The notes under the pieces were generated by a model, which saw only the letters and a list, made by a program, of their open reading frames with translations, was not told the DNA's origin and did no database searches. 64,000 bases of DNA from positions 5,612,361 to 5,676,360 of the forward strand of contig NZ_AP018042.1 in NCBI RefSeq assembly GCF_002356295.1, given 5' to 3'. Position numbers and translations under genes: made by a program. This DNA comes from Labilibaculum antarcticum (GTDB lineage Bacteria > Bacteroidota > Bacteroidia > Bacteroidales > Marinifilaceae). Below, piece by piece: positions 44,644-54,382 of this stretch; position 1 is the first letter of the stretch; every line of letters begins with the position of its first letter.

Positions 44644-44772
44644 GGGGTGTTTCCTTTCGATTGGTTAACTACATACAATTACTTACAACTAAAATCGAAA
44701 ACAAAGGAGCACCCCTACTTTTCCTATTTAATTGAGGAATATGGGAAAACTTGTAGAACACTTCCCCATATT
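44644..44772. terminator. Two hairpins after the metal-efflux operon
   Basis: First, GGGGTG-T-TCCTTT pairs with AAAGGA-G-CACCCC (44644-44715, ~40-base loop). Second, AATATGGG-AA pairs with TTCCCCATATT (44738-44772). Neither has a strong T run, so they may be terminators or 3' stabilisers. The gap to 44957 holds no gene. Confidence 0.5.
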
Positions 44773-44957
44773 CTGTCAATCTTTAAAATATTATATCCAT
44801 TTTAGTTTTCATCATCTCACTGATACCTTACCTCTTACTTCAGTTAGAGTGATATCTGGCACGTTTATTGGCTTTCACAAGACATTCAAATAAACCAAAA
44901 TTTATTTTTTGACGTTTTCTAGTCAATCAATCAAATTTAATTAAAACTAAACACACA

Positions 44958-45749
44958 ATGAAGATTTTAAAATCACTAAGTGCAATCACTCTTGTAATTT
45001 TGTCATTGATTTTTATTCAATGCTCCGATGACAATGTAAACCTTACAACTCCTGTGAAAATTAGATTAACAGATGCTCCCGCACAGTATGATAAAGTGAA
45101 TATTGATATTCAGGCCATTCAATTTCACTCTTCGAATGATGATACAAAAGAAAGTGGATGGCAAGAAATGGATTTATTAAATGCTGGTATTTATGACTTA
45201 TTGGAGTTTAATAACGGTTTAGATACACTTTTGGTAGATCAGGATATGCCTAGTGGTACCGTGTCGCAAATGCGATTGATTCTTGGTGAAAATAACTCCG
45301 TGGTAATTGATGGTGTTCCATACGTTTTAGATACTCCATCGGCGCAAACATCTGGTTTGAAATTTCAGATTCATGATGATTTCATAGCTGGAATTGAGTA
45401 CGAATTATGGATTGATTTTGATGCAGCCCGTTCTATTGTTGAAACTGGGAATGGCAAATACAAATTGAAGCCAGTAATAAGAACTTTTAATGAAGCTACA
45501 AGCGGTGTGATTTCAGGATCAATAAATCCTGCTGAAGCACTTCCAACTATTCATGCAATAATCGGTTTGGATACCACCTCGACCATTGCAGAAGCAAACG
45601 GCGATTTCATGATTAAAGGATTACAATCAGGCATATACAAACTTGATTTAATGCCTATTGATGGATATACCGAAAAAGAAATTGAAGGTATTGAGGTAAA
45701 CAATGGTGCTGTTACTGATGCTGGAACAATTGAAATTTTAGCTAATTAA
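44958..45749 (+). CDS. DUF4382 lipoprotein
   Basis: A 263-residue lipoprotein: signal peptide ending IFIQC with lipidated Cys22. Residues ~30-170 are DUF4382 (VKIRLTDAPAQYDKVNIDIQAI, then NNGLDTLLVDQDMPSGTVSQMRLIL). The C-terminal ~80 residues form a carboxypeptidase-regulatory-like beta domain (GVISGSINPAEA, IKGLQSGIYKLDLMP). Surface role unknown; such proteins are common in marine Bacteroidota. Single gene with its own terminator. Confidence 0.87.
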   Translation: MKILKSLSAITLVILSLIFIQCSDDNVNLTTPVKIRLTDAPAQYDKVNIDIQAIQFHSSNDDTKESGWQEMDLLNAGIYDLLEFNNGLDTLLVDQDMPSGTVSQMRLILGENNSVVIDGVPYVLDTPSAQTSGLKFQIHDDFIAGIEYELWIDFDAARSIVETGNGKYKLKPVIRTFNEATSGVISGSINPAEALPTIHAIIGLDTTSTIAEANGDFMIKGLQSGIYKLDLMPIDGYTEKEIEGIEVNNGAVTDAGTIEILAN

Positions 45750-45773
45750 TAAGAAACACTACTACTACAAGCG

Positions 45774-45806
45774 AAAGTTGCTCTTTTAAGGGCAACTTTT
45801 TTTTGT
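45774..45806 (+). terminator. Rho-independent terminator
   Basis: AAAGTTGC / GCAACTTT stem followed by a run of eight T residues. Confidence 0.88.
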
Positions 45807-45891
45807 TTTTAAAAATCTATTCTAGTAATGCTCCCTCTTTATTTTTATTTAAGTAAATTGATCTAACTATATTTATTAAAAGGAAATAGGA

Positions 45892-46275
45892 ATGAAATTC
45901 AAATACAAAATATCACCAGACTTAAAACTGATTAATGAATACTACTACGGTTACTTCAAATGGAATGATCTAATCAACAATACCTTAAGCACTCGTGAAA
46001 ATTCATTATTTGACGAAACCTACAATGTTATTGCCGATTTTACTCAAGCTAAAGTTATCTTAAACATCAAAGATTTGGATGACTATATTGAAGAATACCA
46101 AAAGTACAGTCTGATAGCAAACAAATGTGCCATTATTGTAAGTGAATCATACGACACGTCAATGGCTATGCTGTTCGAAATTCAAGTACGAATTCAAAAT
46201 GCGAAGGTTTTTCATTCTCATGAAGAAGCCTGCGAGTGGCTTGAAATAGACCCTGTTCTAATTACAAAAGAATAA
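45892..46275 (+). CDS. Hypothetical STAS/SpoIIAA-like protein
   Basis: A 127-residue soluble protein. The pattern of strands and helices (NEYYYGYFKWNDLINNT, then YNVIADFTQAKVIL, CAIIVSESYDTSMAMLFE, AKVFHSHEEACEWLEI) resembles the SpoIIAA/STAS-like fold of small Bacteroidota proteins that assess 'D-F-T' strands and an end helix. No catalytic residues. Not linked to any operon. Family assignment is tentative. Confidence 0.65.
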   Translation: MKFKYKISPDLKLINEYYYGYFKWNDLINNTLSTRENSLFDETYNVIADFTQAKVILNIKDLDDYIEEYQKYSLIANKCAIIVSESYDTSMAMLFEIQVRIQNAKVFHSHEEACEWLEIDPVLITKE

Positions 46276-46619
46276 AAGCACCTCCTTACTAAACTTATTA
46301 AAACTGATTTAAAATTACCTCTCCATCAGTCATTTAACTTGACTTCGGCAATTCAATGCGTTAACTTTAATTTACGCTTGAGGATGAATGAAAATTTATT
46401 CCAACCCCTGAAGTTCCATCCTAAGGAATCGAAAATATTGGATTACTCCCATAATTATTTGAATTTATTAATATCTGATTGCAAGTAGGAAAACTATTAT
46501 TTTAATCGATTGAGCACAAATGATTAATTGAAATAACTTAAGGACCTGTATTGCATGGTATTACTTATTCATTATTCATGTCAACATCAAAAAAACTTTC
46601 ACATTTAAACCCTTAAATC
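46276..46619. other. Non-coding stretch before the peroxiredoxin gene
   Basis: No gene or clear repeat seen; presumably the peroxiredoxin promoter region, but no oxidative-stress operator was recognised. Confidence 0.4.
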
Positions 46620-47354
46620 ATGGAAGAACTAAAAGAAATAACATTGGCCTCAATGCCACGGATTGGTGACAAAGCTCCAGAATTTAGAGCAGTTACTACC
46701 CAAGGAAACATTCACTTCCCAAATGATTACCAAGGTAGTTGGGTCATCCTTTTTAGCCACCCTGCCGACTTTACTCCTGTGTGCACTTCCGAATTCATGA
46801 CTTTTGCAAGTCTGGAATCCAAATTCAATGAAGCAAATTGTGAATTGGTTGGCTTATCTATCGATGGTTTGTATAGTCATATTGCCTGGTTACGCACCAT
46901 TAAGGAGAAAATAGAATATAAGGGGATGAAAAATGTCGAAGTCAAATTTCCTTTAATTGAAGATATTACCATGGAGGTGGCCAATAAGTACGGAATGATT
47001 CAACCGGGTGAGGACAATACAAAAGCTGTTCGTGCAGTATTCTTTATCGACCCTCATGGAATTATTCGTACAATTATTTACTATCCGCTAAGCTTGGGGC
47101 GAAATTTCGATGAGATCTATCGGGTTGTAATTGCTCTGCAAACTGCAGACAAGTTTTCTGTTGCGACTCCAGCTGATTGGCAACCGGGAGATGAAGTTAT
47201 TGTTCCTCCTGCAGGATCGTGTGGTGTTGCTAAAGACCGAATGGAGAACACCGATGAAGATGTTCACTGCTACGACTGGTTCTTCTGTACCAAAAAGATA
47301 GAAAAGGAAGAAATTTTGAATGCTATTTTAAAAAAAGAAGAGCTTTCACATTAA
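46620..47354 (+). CDS. Peroxiredoxin (Prx6/archaeal type)
   Basis: A 244-residue peroxiredoxin. Peroxidatic Cys55 lies in HPADFTPVCTSE. The long C-terminal extension (from ~180) has DWQPGDEVIVPP and additional cysteines Cys201, Cys217 and Cys223 (CGVAKDR, CYDWFFC), the pattern of archaeal-type Prx6 enzymes in which C-terminal cysteines help resolve the sulfenic acid. It should reduce hydrogen peroxide and organic peroxides. Monocistronic, with a terminator directly after. Confidence 0.92.
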   Translation: MEELKEITLASMPRIGDKAPEFRAVTTQGNIHFPNDYQGSWVILFSHPADFTPVCTSEFMTFASLESKFNEANCELVGLSIDGLYSHIAWLRTIKEKIEYKGMKNVEVKFPLIEDITMEVANKYGMIQPGEDNTKAVRAVFFIDPHGIIRTIIYYPLSLGRNFDEIYRVVIALQTADKFSVATPADWQPGDEVIVPPAGSCGVAKDRMENTDEDVHCYDWFFCTKKIEKEEILNAILKKEELSH

Positions 47355-47361
47355 TAAAAAA

Positions 47362-47402
47362 CAATGGCTACACAAGGTAATTTCTTCTGTAGCCATTGCT
47401 TT
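47362..47402 (+). terminator. Terminator after the peroxiredoxin gene
   Basis: Perfect 11-base stem CAATGGCTACA (47362-47372) / TGTAGCCATTG (47388-47398), then CTTTT. Confidence 0.8.
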
Positions 47403-47525
47403 TACCGTTTTATTAAAAAATCGACATCCATCAATTCCAATTAAATTATATTTTTTTCATCATAAAAACTACCATAAAATATTTTTTTTAAATACCTTCA
47501 GTATAATTATATTTAAGGAAACTGG

Positions 47526-49709
47526 ATGATGAATGATATACACCGCGAAATAATTAAATCCCTCCCCTATTTTTATTACGTAATTGAAGCTGATAGTTTT
47601 ATCGTTACTGAATCAAATGATCCTAATTTTGCAGGCAATCAACATTGTTGCAATTTAATTTTCTCCAATTCCGATAATTGCCTTATAAAGAGCCAATCCA
47701 AATGCTCTGTTGCAAAAGTTATCGAGGAAAAAAAATCCATAAAAACGAAACTTAGCAATCTTACTATTAAAGGTGAAACTAAAAGCATCTGGGTTCACGC
47801 CAGTCCCATATTTAATGAAAATCAACAAATTACTCACGTAATTCAATACTTTATTGATATCACCGAACAAGAAAGCTTACATGATCAAATTGAAACTAAA
47901 ACAACAAATCTTGAAGAAGTATTCTCTGATTTTTCAAGGCTAAACACTGAATTAAAAGAAACAACCAACAAGTACAAATCATTATTTGAAGACTCACCGG
48001 AATCTCTTTGGGAGGAAGATTTCACAATCCTAATGAAAAGCATAGAGGCACTAAAATCTAAAGGAATAACTGATTTCCGAAGTTACCTTGATGATCATCC
48101 TGAAGTATTGATTGAATTAACTCAACAAGTAATTATTGTTGATGTTAATAAAGCAACCATTAATTTATATAAAGCTAAATCTAAAGAAGATTTAATTGGC
48201 AACTTAGACAAAACATTTCTACCAGAATCACTTGTCGTTTTTAAAGAAGAACTATTGACTATTATTAATGGCAAAAAACATTTTGCAAAAGAGGCTAAGG
48301 TAAGAACACTTGAAGGAGAAGTTGTTGATGTAATTATAAAACTCTTTTACACCAAAAATGGTGATAAATACACCGCATACGTATCCACAACAGACATAAC
48401 AGCTCGTAAGAAATCCGATATCGCCTTAAAACAAAAAAACGATGAATTCATACGATTAAATGACGAACTTGAAAGCACAAACAAAGAATACGAAATATTA
48501 AACGCAGAGTACAAAACAATTAACAGAGAGATTCTTAAAACCAATACAGAGCTAGAAAGATCTAAAGAAAAAGCAATTGAAAGTGATCAGCTTAAGTCTG
48601 CTTTTTTAGCAAATATGAGTCATGAAATAAGGACTCCTATGAATACAATTATTGGTTTCTCAGATTTATTAGGTGAGCCAAATCTTTCTATTGAAAGAAG
48701 ACATAAATTCCTTAAATTAGTTCAGACAAGCAGTGAGCATTTACTGCAAATTATTGATGATATTATTGATATTTCAAAACTTGAATCGAACCAGCTAAAA
48801 ATTAACAAAAAATCGTGCCCGCTCAATGAATTACTTTATGAAATAAAGGAATCGCAAAGCATGGTTAAGATAGTAAAAGCAAAAAACAATGTTGCCCTTC
48901 AATTAAACATCCCCGAGAACACTGAAAATATAAACATTTCTTGTGATCCTACCCGATTCAGACAAATTCTCTACAATCTGGTCTCCAATGCATTTAAATA
49001 CACCAAAGATGGCTTTGTCGAAATTGGTTATTCCATTTCGGATGTAGATTCGATGGTCCATTTATATGTGAAGGATACTGGTTTCGGTATCCAACCAGAT
49101 ATGTTCCAATTAATTTTTGAAAGATTCAGACAAATTGAGAATCAAAATTTACAGGAAGGAACAGGTATTGGCCTAAGTATAACAAAAGGGCTTGTTCATC
49201 TTCTGGGAGGAGAAATTTGGATTGAATCGAAAGTTGATGAAGGAAGTACATTTCATTTCACGATACCGATATCCGAAGAGAATAAATCAACTATTAAAGA
49301 GAATGCCTCTCAGCAAACCTTAAATGAAATTAACCTTTCGCGATGCCTTGTTTATATAGCCGAAGACGACATTTCATCTTTTCTTTTACTTGAAGAATTG
49401 TTGCAACCCACTGGGGTTAAACTGAAACATGCTGAAAATGGAAAAGAATTATTAAATCTTATCAATTCACAAACCCCTGACCTAGTACTCCTTGACATCA
49501 ACATGCCAATCATGAATGGTTTTGAAGCAATCGACAAAATTCGAGAAACTCATCCAACAATACCTGTTATTGCACAAACGGCATACGCTATGGCCGAAGA
49601 AAGAGAAAAGTGTATCTCAATTGGATGTAATGACTATATTTCCAAACCAATTAACGCACAACTACTATTAAAAAAAATCAGGAAATATCTTACCTGCCAT
49701 AAAAACTAA
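47526..49709 (+). CDS. Hybrid sensor histidine kinase with PAS domains and receiver
   Basis: A 727-residue cytoplasmic kinase, no membrane helix. Order: a PAS-like N-terminal domain (~1-120), a coiled coil, a second PAS (~185-300) with VDVNKATINLY, a second coiled coil, HisKA with phospho-acceptor His366 (NMSHEIRTPMN), an ATPase domain (LYNLVSNAFKYT, DTGFGIQPD, GTGIGLSI), and a receiver with phospho-acceptor Asp657 (LLDINMP). The N-terminal Cys cluster (CCNLIF, NCLIKSQSKCSVAK) may bind a metal or sense redox. No output gene lies beside it. Confidence 0.9.
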   Translation: MMNDIHREIIKSLPYFYYVIEADSFIVTESNDPNFAGNQHCCNLIFSNSDNCLIKSQSKCSVAKVIEEKKSIKTKLSNLTIKGETKSIWVHASPIFNENQQITHVIQYFIDITEQESLHDQIETKTTNLEEVFSDFSRLNTELKETTNKYKSLFEDSPESLWEEDFTILMKSIEALKSKGITDFRSYLDDHPEVLIELTQQVIIVDVNKATINLYKAKSKEDLIGNLDKTFLPESLVVFKEELLTIINGKKHFAKEAKVRTLEGEVVDVIIKLFYTKNGDKYTAYVSTTDITARKKSDIALKQKNDEFIRLNDELESTNKEYEILNAEYKTINREILKTNTELERSKEKAIESDQLKSAFLANMSHEIRTPMNTIIGFSDLLGEPNLSIERRHKFLKLVQTSSEHLLQIIDDIIDISKLESNQLKINKKSCPLNELLYEIKESQSMVKIVKAKNNVALQLNIPENTENINISCDPTRFRQILYNLVSNAFKYTKDGFVEIGYSISDVDSMVHLYVKDTGFGIQPDMFQLIFERFRQIENQNLQEGTGIGLSITKGLVHLLGGEIWIESKVDEGSTFHFTIPISEENKSTIKENASQQTLNEINLSRCLVYIAEDDISSFLLLEELLQPTGVKLKHAENGKELLNLINSQTPDLVLLDINMPIMNGFEAIDKIRETHPTIPVIAQTAYAMAEEREKCISIGCNDYISKPINAQLLLKKIRKYLTCHKN

Positions 49710-49911
49710 TAAATTTACTCTTCCGTTAAAAAAACTAAATACTATCGTATGGAACAATATTTGTTTACTCCATATTGAAGTACTTTATCACAAAACAAAT
49801 ACAGTTAGAATTATCATTAGATTTACGGAGATTTCTTGCAAAGCCAATTTTATATTAAAAAAAGTTTTGTAATTTTCGACTCAAATTATGCTTATCAACT
49901 TTATAATAAAA

Positions 49912-51348
49912 ATGAAGAAAACATTTATTACTCTTATGTGTGTAGGTTTTTGCCTGCTATCCTCTTTTACAAGCAAAGCACAAAAATATAATATTGAGAT
50001 TAACCTAATTGGCTCTACTGACAGCACTGCTTATTTAGCACACTATTTTGATGGCCGCATATTTGCAGATGATACAACCCAATTGGTAAACGGGAAAGGT
50101 TTATTTGCCAAAGAAAAAATATTGGATGAAGGAATTTATGTCATTTATCTTCCTTCTCAAAAATATTTTGATCTCTTAATAGGTAAAGATCAGGAGTTTT
50201 CCATATCAACAGATCCTGCAAGCTTTATTGAATCAAGCAAAATAAATGGCGCCAAAGAAAGTGAAGCCTTTCATGGTTTTCAAAAATTCATGAAATCTCA
50301 AAACGAGAAATCAAAAATAATTCAGGAGGCATACAAGGCAAGTAAAGACAATCCTGCAGAAAAAGAGAAATATCAGGAAGCTTATAAACAAGCAGATATA
50401 GACGTACGTGCTTATATTCAAAAACTGAATCAAGATTATCCTGATGGAAGTTTTGTTGCGAAATTTGCACAACTAACCTTGTCTCCAAAAATTCCGGACT
50501 TTTCAAAAGAAATTCCAGAATCAACTCCCGACAGAGATCAAGAAATAAAGAAAAAATCATACCTATACAATAAAGATCATTACTTCGATCATGTAGATTT
50601 TGCAGATAATCGTTTTTTAAGAACTCCAATTCTTAAAAATAAATTGGATTTTTTTTATGAGAAAATCCTCATTCAAAGCCCCGATACAATTGTAAAAGAA
50701 GCAACTACGATAATCGAGAAATCAAGATCCAATCAAGAGTTTTTCCAATATCTTGTGCAATACTCGCTTAACTACGCTGTTAAAAGTAAGATTATGGGAA
50801 TGGACGCTGCCTTCGTTACCTTGGCAAAAAAGTTCTATTTGAGCGGAGAGGCAAATTGGGCCGATTCAACCCTACTTGCCAATATTCGTGAACGAGTAAT
50901 AAAACTTCAATATAATTTAATTGGAATGAAAGCTCAGGACTTAAAGATGGAAACTCCCGAAGGCGAATTCGTAAGTTTGCACGAAGTAGAAGCCCCTTTT
51001 ACTATTTTGTATTTTTGGGAGCCCGATTGCGGTCATTGTAAAACTGCAACTCCACGATTAAAGACCGAAATTTTAGACAAGTACAAGCAATTAGGTGTTA
51101 AAGTGTTCGCTGTTTGTACTCAAAATAACAAAGAAGATTGGGAAAAATTTATTGCTGATAAAGATTTATTTGATTTTATCAACTGTTACGATCCGCACTA
51201 CCAGACCAATTTCAGAATTTATTACGATGTTTTTAGCACACCAACCATGTATCTGCTTGACAAGGATAAGAAAATTATTGCCAAACGATTGGATATTGAC
51301 ACTCTTAAAACCTTTCTTGATCACGAATTTGAAAACAAAACAAATTAA
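49912..51348 (+). CDS. TlpA-like thiol-disulfide oxidoreductase with DUF4369/DUF5106-type N-terminus
   Basis: A 478-residue exported protein from ATG 49912 (MKKTFITLMCVGFCLLSS), whose signal peptide ends near SKAQ; the eight codons before it are not part of the signal. Residues ~30-120 resemble DUF4369, ~125-330 DUF5106 (helical), and ~335-470 a thioredoxin fold with Cys373 and Cys376 in DCGHCKTATP and cis-Pro STPTMYLL. It should act in the periplasm on disulfides. Single gene. Confidence 0.87.
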   Translation: MKKTFITLMCVGFCLLSSFTSKAQKYNIEINLIGSTDSTAYLAHYFDGRIFADDTTQLVNGKGLFAKEKILDEGIYVIYLPSQKYFDLLIGKDQEFSISTDPASFIESSKINGAKESEAFHGFQKFMKSQNEKSKIIQEAYKASKDNPAEKEKYQEAYKQADIDVRAYIQKLNQDYPDGSFVAKFAQLTLSPKIPDFSKEIPESTPDRDQEIKKKSYLYNKDHYFDHVDFADNRFLRTPILKNKLDFFYEKILIQSPDTIVKEATTIIEKSRSNQEFFQYLVQYSLNYAVKSKIMGMDAAFVTLAKKFYLSGEANWADSTLLANIRERVIKLQYNLIGMKAQDLKMETPEGEFVSLHEVEAPFTILYFWEPDCGHCKTATPRLKTEILDKYKQLGVKVFAVCTQNNKEDWEKFIADKDLFDFINCYDPHYQTNFRIYYDVFSTPTMYLLDKDKKIIAKRLDIDTLKTFLDHEFENKTN

Positions 51349-51613
51349 GCAACAGGACACTTTAAGGTGCCCTGTTTTGTTATGACTATATTAATTTCCT
51401 ATTTCACCCCCAATAAGTAGTAGTCTATTTAAAAAACAGCTCCTTTTTTCGAAAAATTCGGATAAAATATTTTTTATGCCTGTACGCAAACGATATAGAG
51501 CTTAAAACATAGTAGAAACTAAATTGAAAATCGTATTTTCAACGACTAATACCAAATTGAAACGGCTTAACCATATTTTACGGGCTGATAAAATAACTAT
51601 TAAACATTTTTTT

Positions 51614-53287
51614 ATGTGTGGATTTGTAGGAGTTTTTGATTTGAAGGTAGACGCACAAGAGCTGCGCCCTCAAATTTTAGAAATGTCTAAAAAGATTCGT
51701 CACAGAGGTCCAGACTGGTCTGGAATATTTTGTGATGAAAAAGCGATTTTGTCTCATGAGAGACTATCGATTGTAGATCCTCAATCGGGAGGACAACCAC
51801 TTTACAGCAAAGACGGTAATCTGGCTTTGGCTGTTAATGGTGAAATCTATAATCACATGGACATTCGAAATCAGATGAACGGGTCCTATGAGTTCTTAAC
51901 GAAATCTGATTGTGAAGTTATCCTTGCTTTATATCAAGAAAAAGGTATCGATTTTATTGATGATCTAAATGGTATTTTTGCATTTGCTTTATACGACAAA
52001 AAGAATGACTGCTACCTAATTGGTCGTGATCATATGGGAATTATTCCATTATATCAGGGATGGGACAAACATGGTAACTACTATGTAGCTTCTGAACTAA
52101 AAGCTTTGGAAGGCTATTGCAATAAAATTGAAGAATTTCTTCCTGGAAAATTTTTATACAGCAAAGACGGAGTTGTTAAAGAATGGTACCAGCGTGATTG
52201 GCAAGATTACGAGAATGTAAAAGACAACAAAACAGACATGGCTGTTCTTCGTAAAGGTTTGGAAGATGCTGTTCATCGTCAATTGATGTCTGATGTACCT
52301 TATGGAGTATTACTTTCCGGTGGTTTGGATTCATCTGTAATTTCAGCTATCGCAAAAAAATATGCTGGGAAGCGCATTGAATCTGGCGATCAGAAAGATG
52401 CTTGGTATCCTCAACTACACTCTTTTGCTATTGGTTTAGAGGGTTCTCCTGATTTGGCAGCTTCTCGTGTAGTAGCAGATCATATTGACACCGTTCATCA
52501 TGAAGTAACCTTTACTGTTCAGGAAGGTTTAGATGCAATTAAGGATGTAATTTACCACTTGGAAACATACGATGTAACCACAGTTCGTGCTTCTACTCCT
52601 ATGTATTTACTAGCGCGAGTTATTAAATCGATGGGAATTAAGATGGTTCTTTCTGGTGAAGGTGCCGACGAAATGTTTGGTGGCTATCTTTACTTCCATA
52701 AAGCACCAAATGCCAAGGAATTTCATAACGAATGTTTACGTAAATTAGATAAGCTACACCAATACGATTGTTTACGTTCGAACAAATCGATGGCTTCGTG
52801 GGGAGTTGAAAGTCGTGTACCATTCTTGGATAAAGAATTCCTTGATATTGCCATGCGAATTAACCCAGACGACAAAATGTGTACTGATGGGAAAATGGAA
52901 AAATGGATACTTCGTAAAGCATTCGAAGACTATTTACCAGAAAGTGTAGCTTGGAGACAAAAAGAACAATTCTCCGATGGAGTTGGTTACAATTGGATCG
53001 ACTCTTTAAAAGAAATTGTCGAAAAGGCTATTTCTGATGAGCAATTGGCAAACGCTAAATTCCGTTTCCCAGTTAATCCACCTATGTCGAAGGAAGAGTA
53101 TTACTACAGAACAGTATTTGCAGAACATTACCCTTCGGATACAGCTGCAGCATGTGTACCATCGGTGCCATCTATTGCTTGTAGTTCTCCCGTTGCAATT
53201 GCTTGGGATGCTTCATTCCAAAACAATGCAGATCCTTCGGGAAGAGCCATTAAAGCGGTTCATAACGACGCATACAAAAATAAATAA
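51614..53287 (+). CDS. asnB: Asparagine synthetase B (glutamine-hydrolysing)
   Basis: A 557-residue enzyme; the start is ATG 51614 (MCGFVGVF) because Cys2 must become N-terminal after Met removal to be the glutaminase nucleophile, so the 30 codons open upstream are excluded. Glutaminase domain motifs: IRHRGPDWSG, HERLSIVD, VNGEIYNH. Synthetase domain: pyrophosphate loop LLSGGLDSS, then LSGEGADEMFGGY and SRVPFLD. It converts aspartate, glutamine and ATP to asparagine. Terminator follows. Confidence 0.95.
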   Translation: MCGFVGVFDLKVDAQELRPQILEMSKKIRHRGPDWSGIFCDEKAILSHERLSIVDPQSGGQPLYSKDGNLALAVNGEIYNHMDIRNQMNGSYEFLTKSDCEVILALYQEKGIDFIDDLNGIFAFALYDKKNDCYLIGRDHMGIIPLYQGWDKHGNYYVASELKALEGYCNKIEEFLPGKFLYSKDGVVKEWYQRDWQDYENVKDNKTDMAVLRKGLEDAVHRQLMSDVPYGVLLSGGLDSSVISAIAKKYAGKRIESGDQKDAWYPQLHSFAIGLEGSPDLAASRVVADHIDTVHHEVTFTVQEGLDAIKDVIYHLETYDVTTVRASTPMYLLARVIKSMGIKMVLSGEGADEMFGGYLYFHKAPNAKEFHNECLRKLDKLHQYDCLRSNKSMASWGVESRVPFLDKEFLDIAMRINPDDKMCTDGKMEKWILRKAFEDYLPESVAWRQKEQFSDGVGYNWIDSLKEIVEKAISDEQLANAKFRFPVNPPMSKEEYYYRTVFAEHYPSDTAAACVPSVPSIACSSPVAIAWDASFQNNADPSGRAIKAVHNDAYKNK

Positions 53288-53305
53288 ATATCGTAACAGA
53301 TAATG

Positions 53306-53342
53306 AAAAAGGCCATTCGCATGATGCGAATGGTCTTTTTTC
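53306..53342 (+). terminator. Terminator after asnB
   Basis: Stem AAAAAGGCCATTCGCA / TGCGAATGGTCTTTTT (one G-T pair), 3-base loop, T run. Confidence 0.92.
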
Positions 53343-53506
53343 TCGTCTTAGTAATTCGAGATTTTCACTTCTATTTTGCAGAATACAAAAAGACTAGACA
53401 TAAAGTTTTAAGTATCCCTAAAACTTCTATATTTGCATTGAAACCATTATTATTCAACTCAAAAATTTCATTTAAGGATTGAGTTCTATAATTTAGAAAC
53501 AAATCT

Positions 53507-54208
53507 ATGAAAAAGTTAATCAATTTATTTGCTATCAGACCGAACCTGAGACGTTTTTTGACTTCCTATTACCGCAATGATTTAGCATTTGACATAGAGG
53601 TTCAGCTTAGAATGCGGGCACTGAATTCTTCCTGCGAATACATTGAAAAAAATATGGTTGACGTCCCCATATTTAACAAGGCTTACGATGCATTGGATTA
53701 TGCCTTAAACGAAATAAATTTAGAAGGACTTATTTGTGAATTTGGTGTATGGAAAGGTAAATCCGCCAACTACATTGCCAAAAAAACCTCAAAAACGGTA
53801 CATGCCTTTGATTCCTTTGAAGGATTGCCAGAAACATGGTTGACAAGTCACAAAAAAGGACATTTTGCTTTAAATAACATGCCAGTGTTCGAAAAAAATG
53901 TTATTATCCACAAAGGATGGTTCGATGAAACTCTACCTCAATTTGTTAACGAATACACTAACAAGATTTCCTTTTTGCATATCGACTGCGATTTATACTC
54001 TTCAACAAAGACTATTTTTAAGTCCCTGAATAATCAAATTACAAAGGGCACCATCATTTTGTTCGATGAATATTTTAATTATCCATTTTGGGAACATCAT
54101 GAATACAAAGCATTCCAAGAGTTTGTGCAAGAAAATAATATAAAATATGAGTACCTGTGTTATAGTTCAAAAAAATTCGGTTCGAAAGTTGCTGTGAAAA
54201 TCCTCTAA
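53507..54208 (+). CDS. TylF/MycF-like SAM-dependent methyltransferase
   Basis: A 233-residue class I methyltransferase. SAM-binding loop CEFGVWKGKSANYIA, HAFDSFEGLPETW, then FLHIDCDLYSSTKTIFKSL and GTIILFDEYFNY, the acidic metal-binding segment of the TylF/MycF sugar O-methyltransferase family. Such enzymes methylate sugar hydroxyls, often in macrolide or glycan synthesis. No sugar-biosynthesis genes adjoin, so the acceptor is unknown. TATATTTG at 53429 fits a -7 promoter box. Confidence 0.85.
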   Translation: MKKLINLFAIRPNLRRFLTSYYRNDLAFDIEVQLRMRALNSSCEYIEKNMVDVPIFNKAYDALDYALNEINLEGLICEFGVWKGKSANYIAKKTSKTVHAFDSFEGLPETWLTSHKKGHFALNNMPVFEKNVIIHKGWFDETLPQFVNEYTNKISFLHIDCDLYSSTKTIFKSLNNQITKGTIILFDEYFNYPFWEHHEYKAFQEFVQENNIKYEYLCYSSKKFGSKVAVKIL

Positions 54209-54382
54209 CAAGCTAAAAATTAAATAAACCTTGCCTTCATCTTTTTCTAATCGCCTTAATGCCATTTTTTTTGATCTGACAGGAGAACGATTGTGCAAAA
54301 CTATTACTGTAAAAGTTGAACCAGCGAGGCTTTCTCCCAATAATGTTCTAATTTAGCAGATTCAAATTAGAGAACTATTTCC

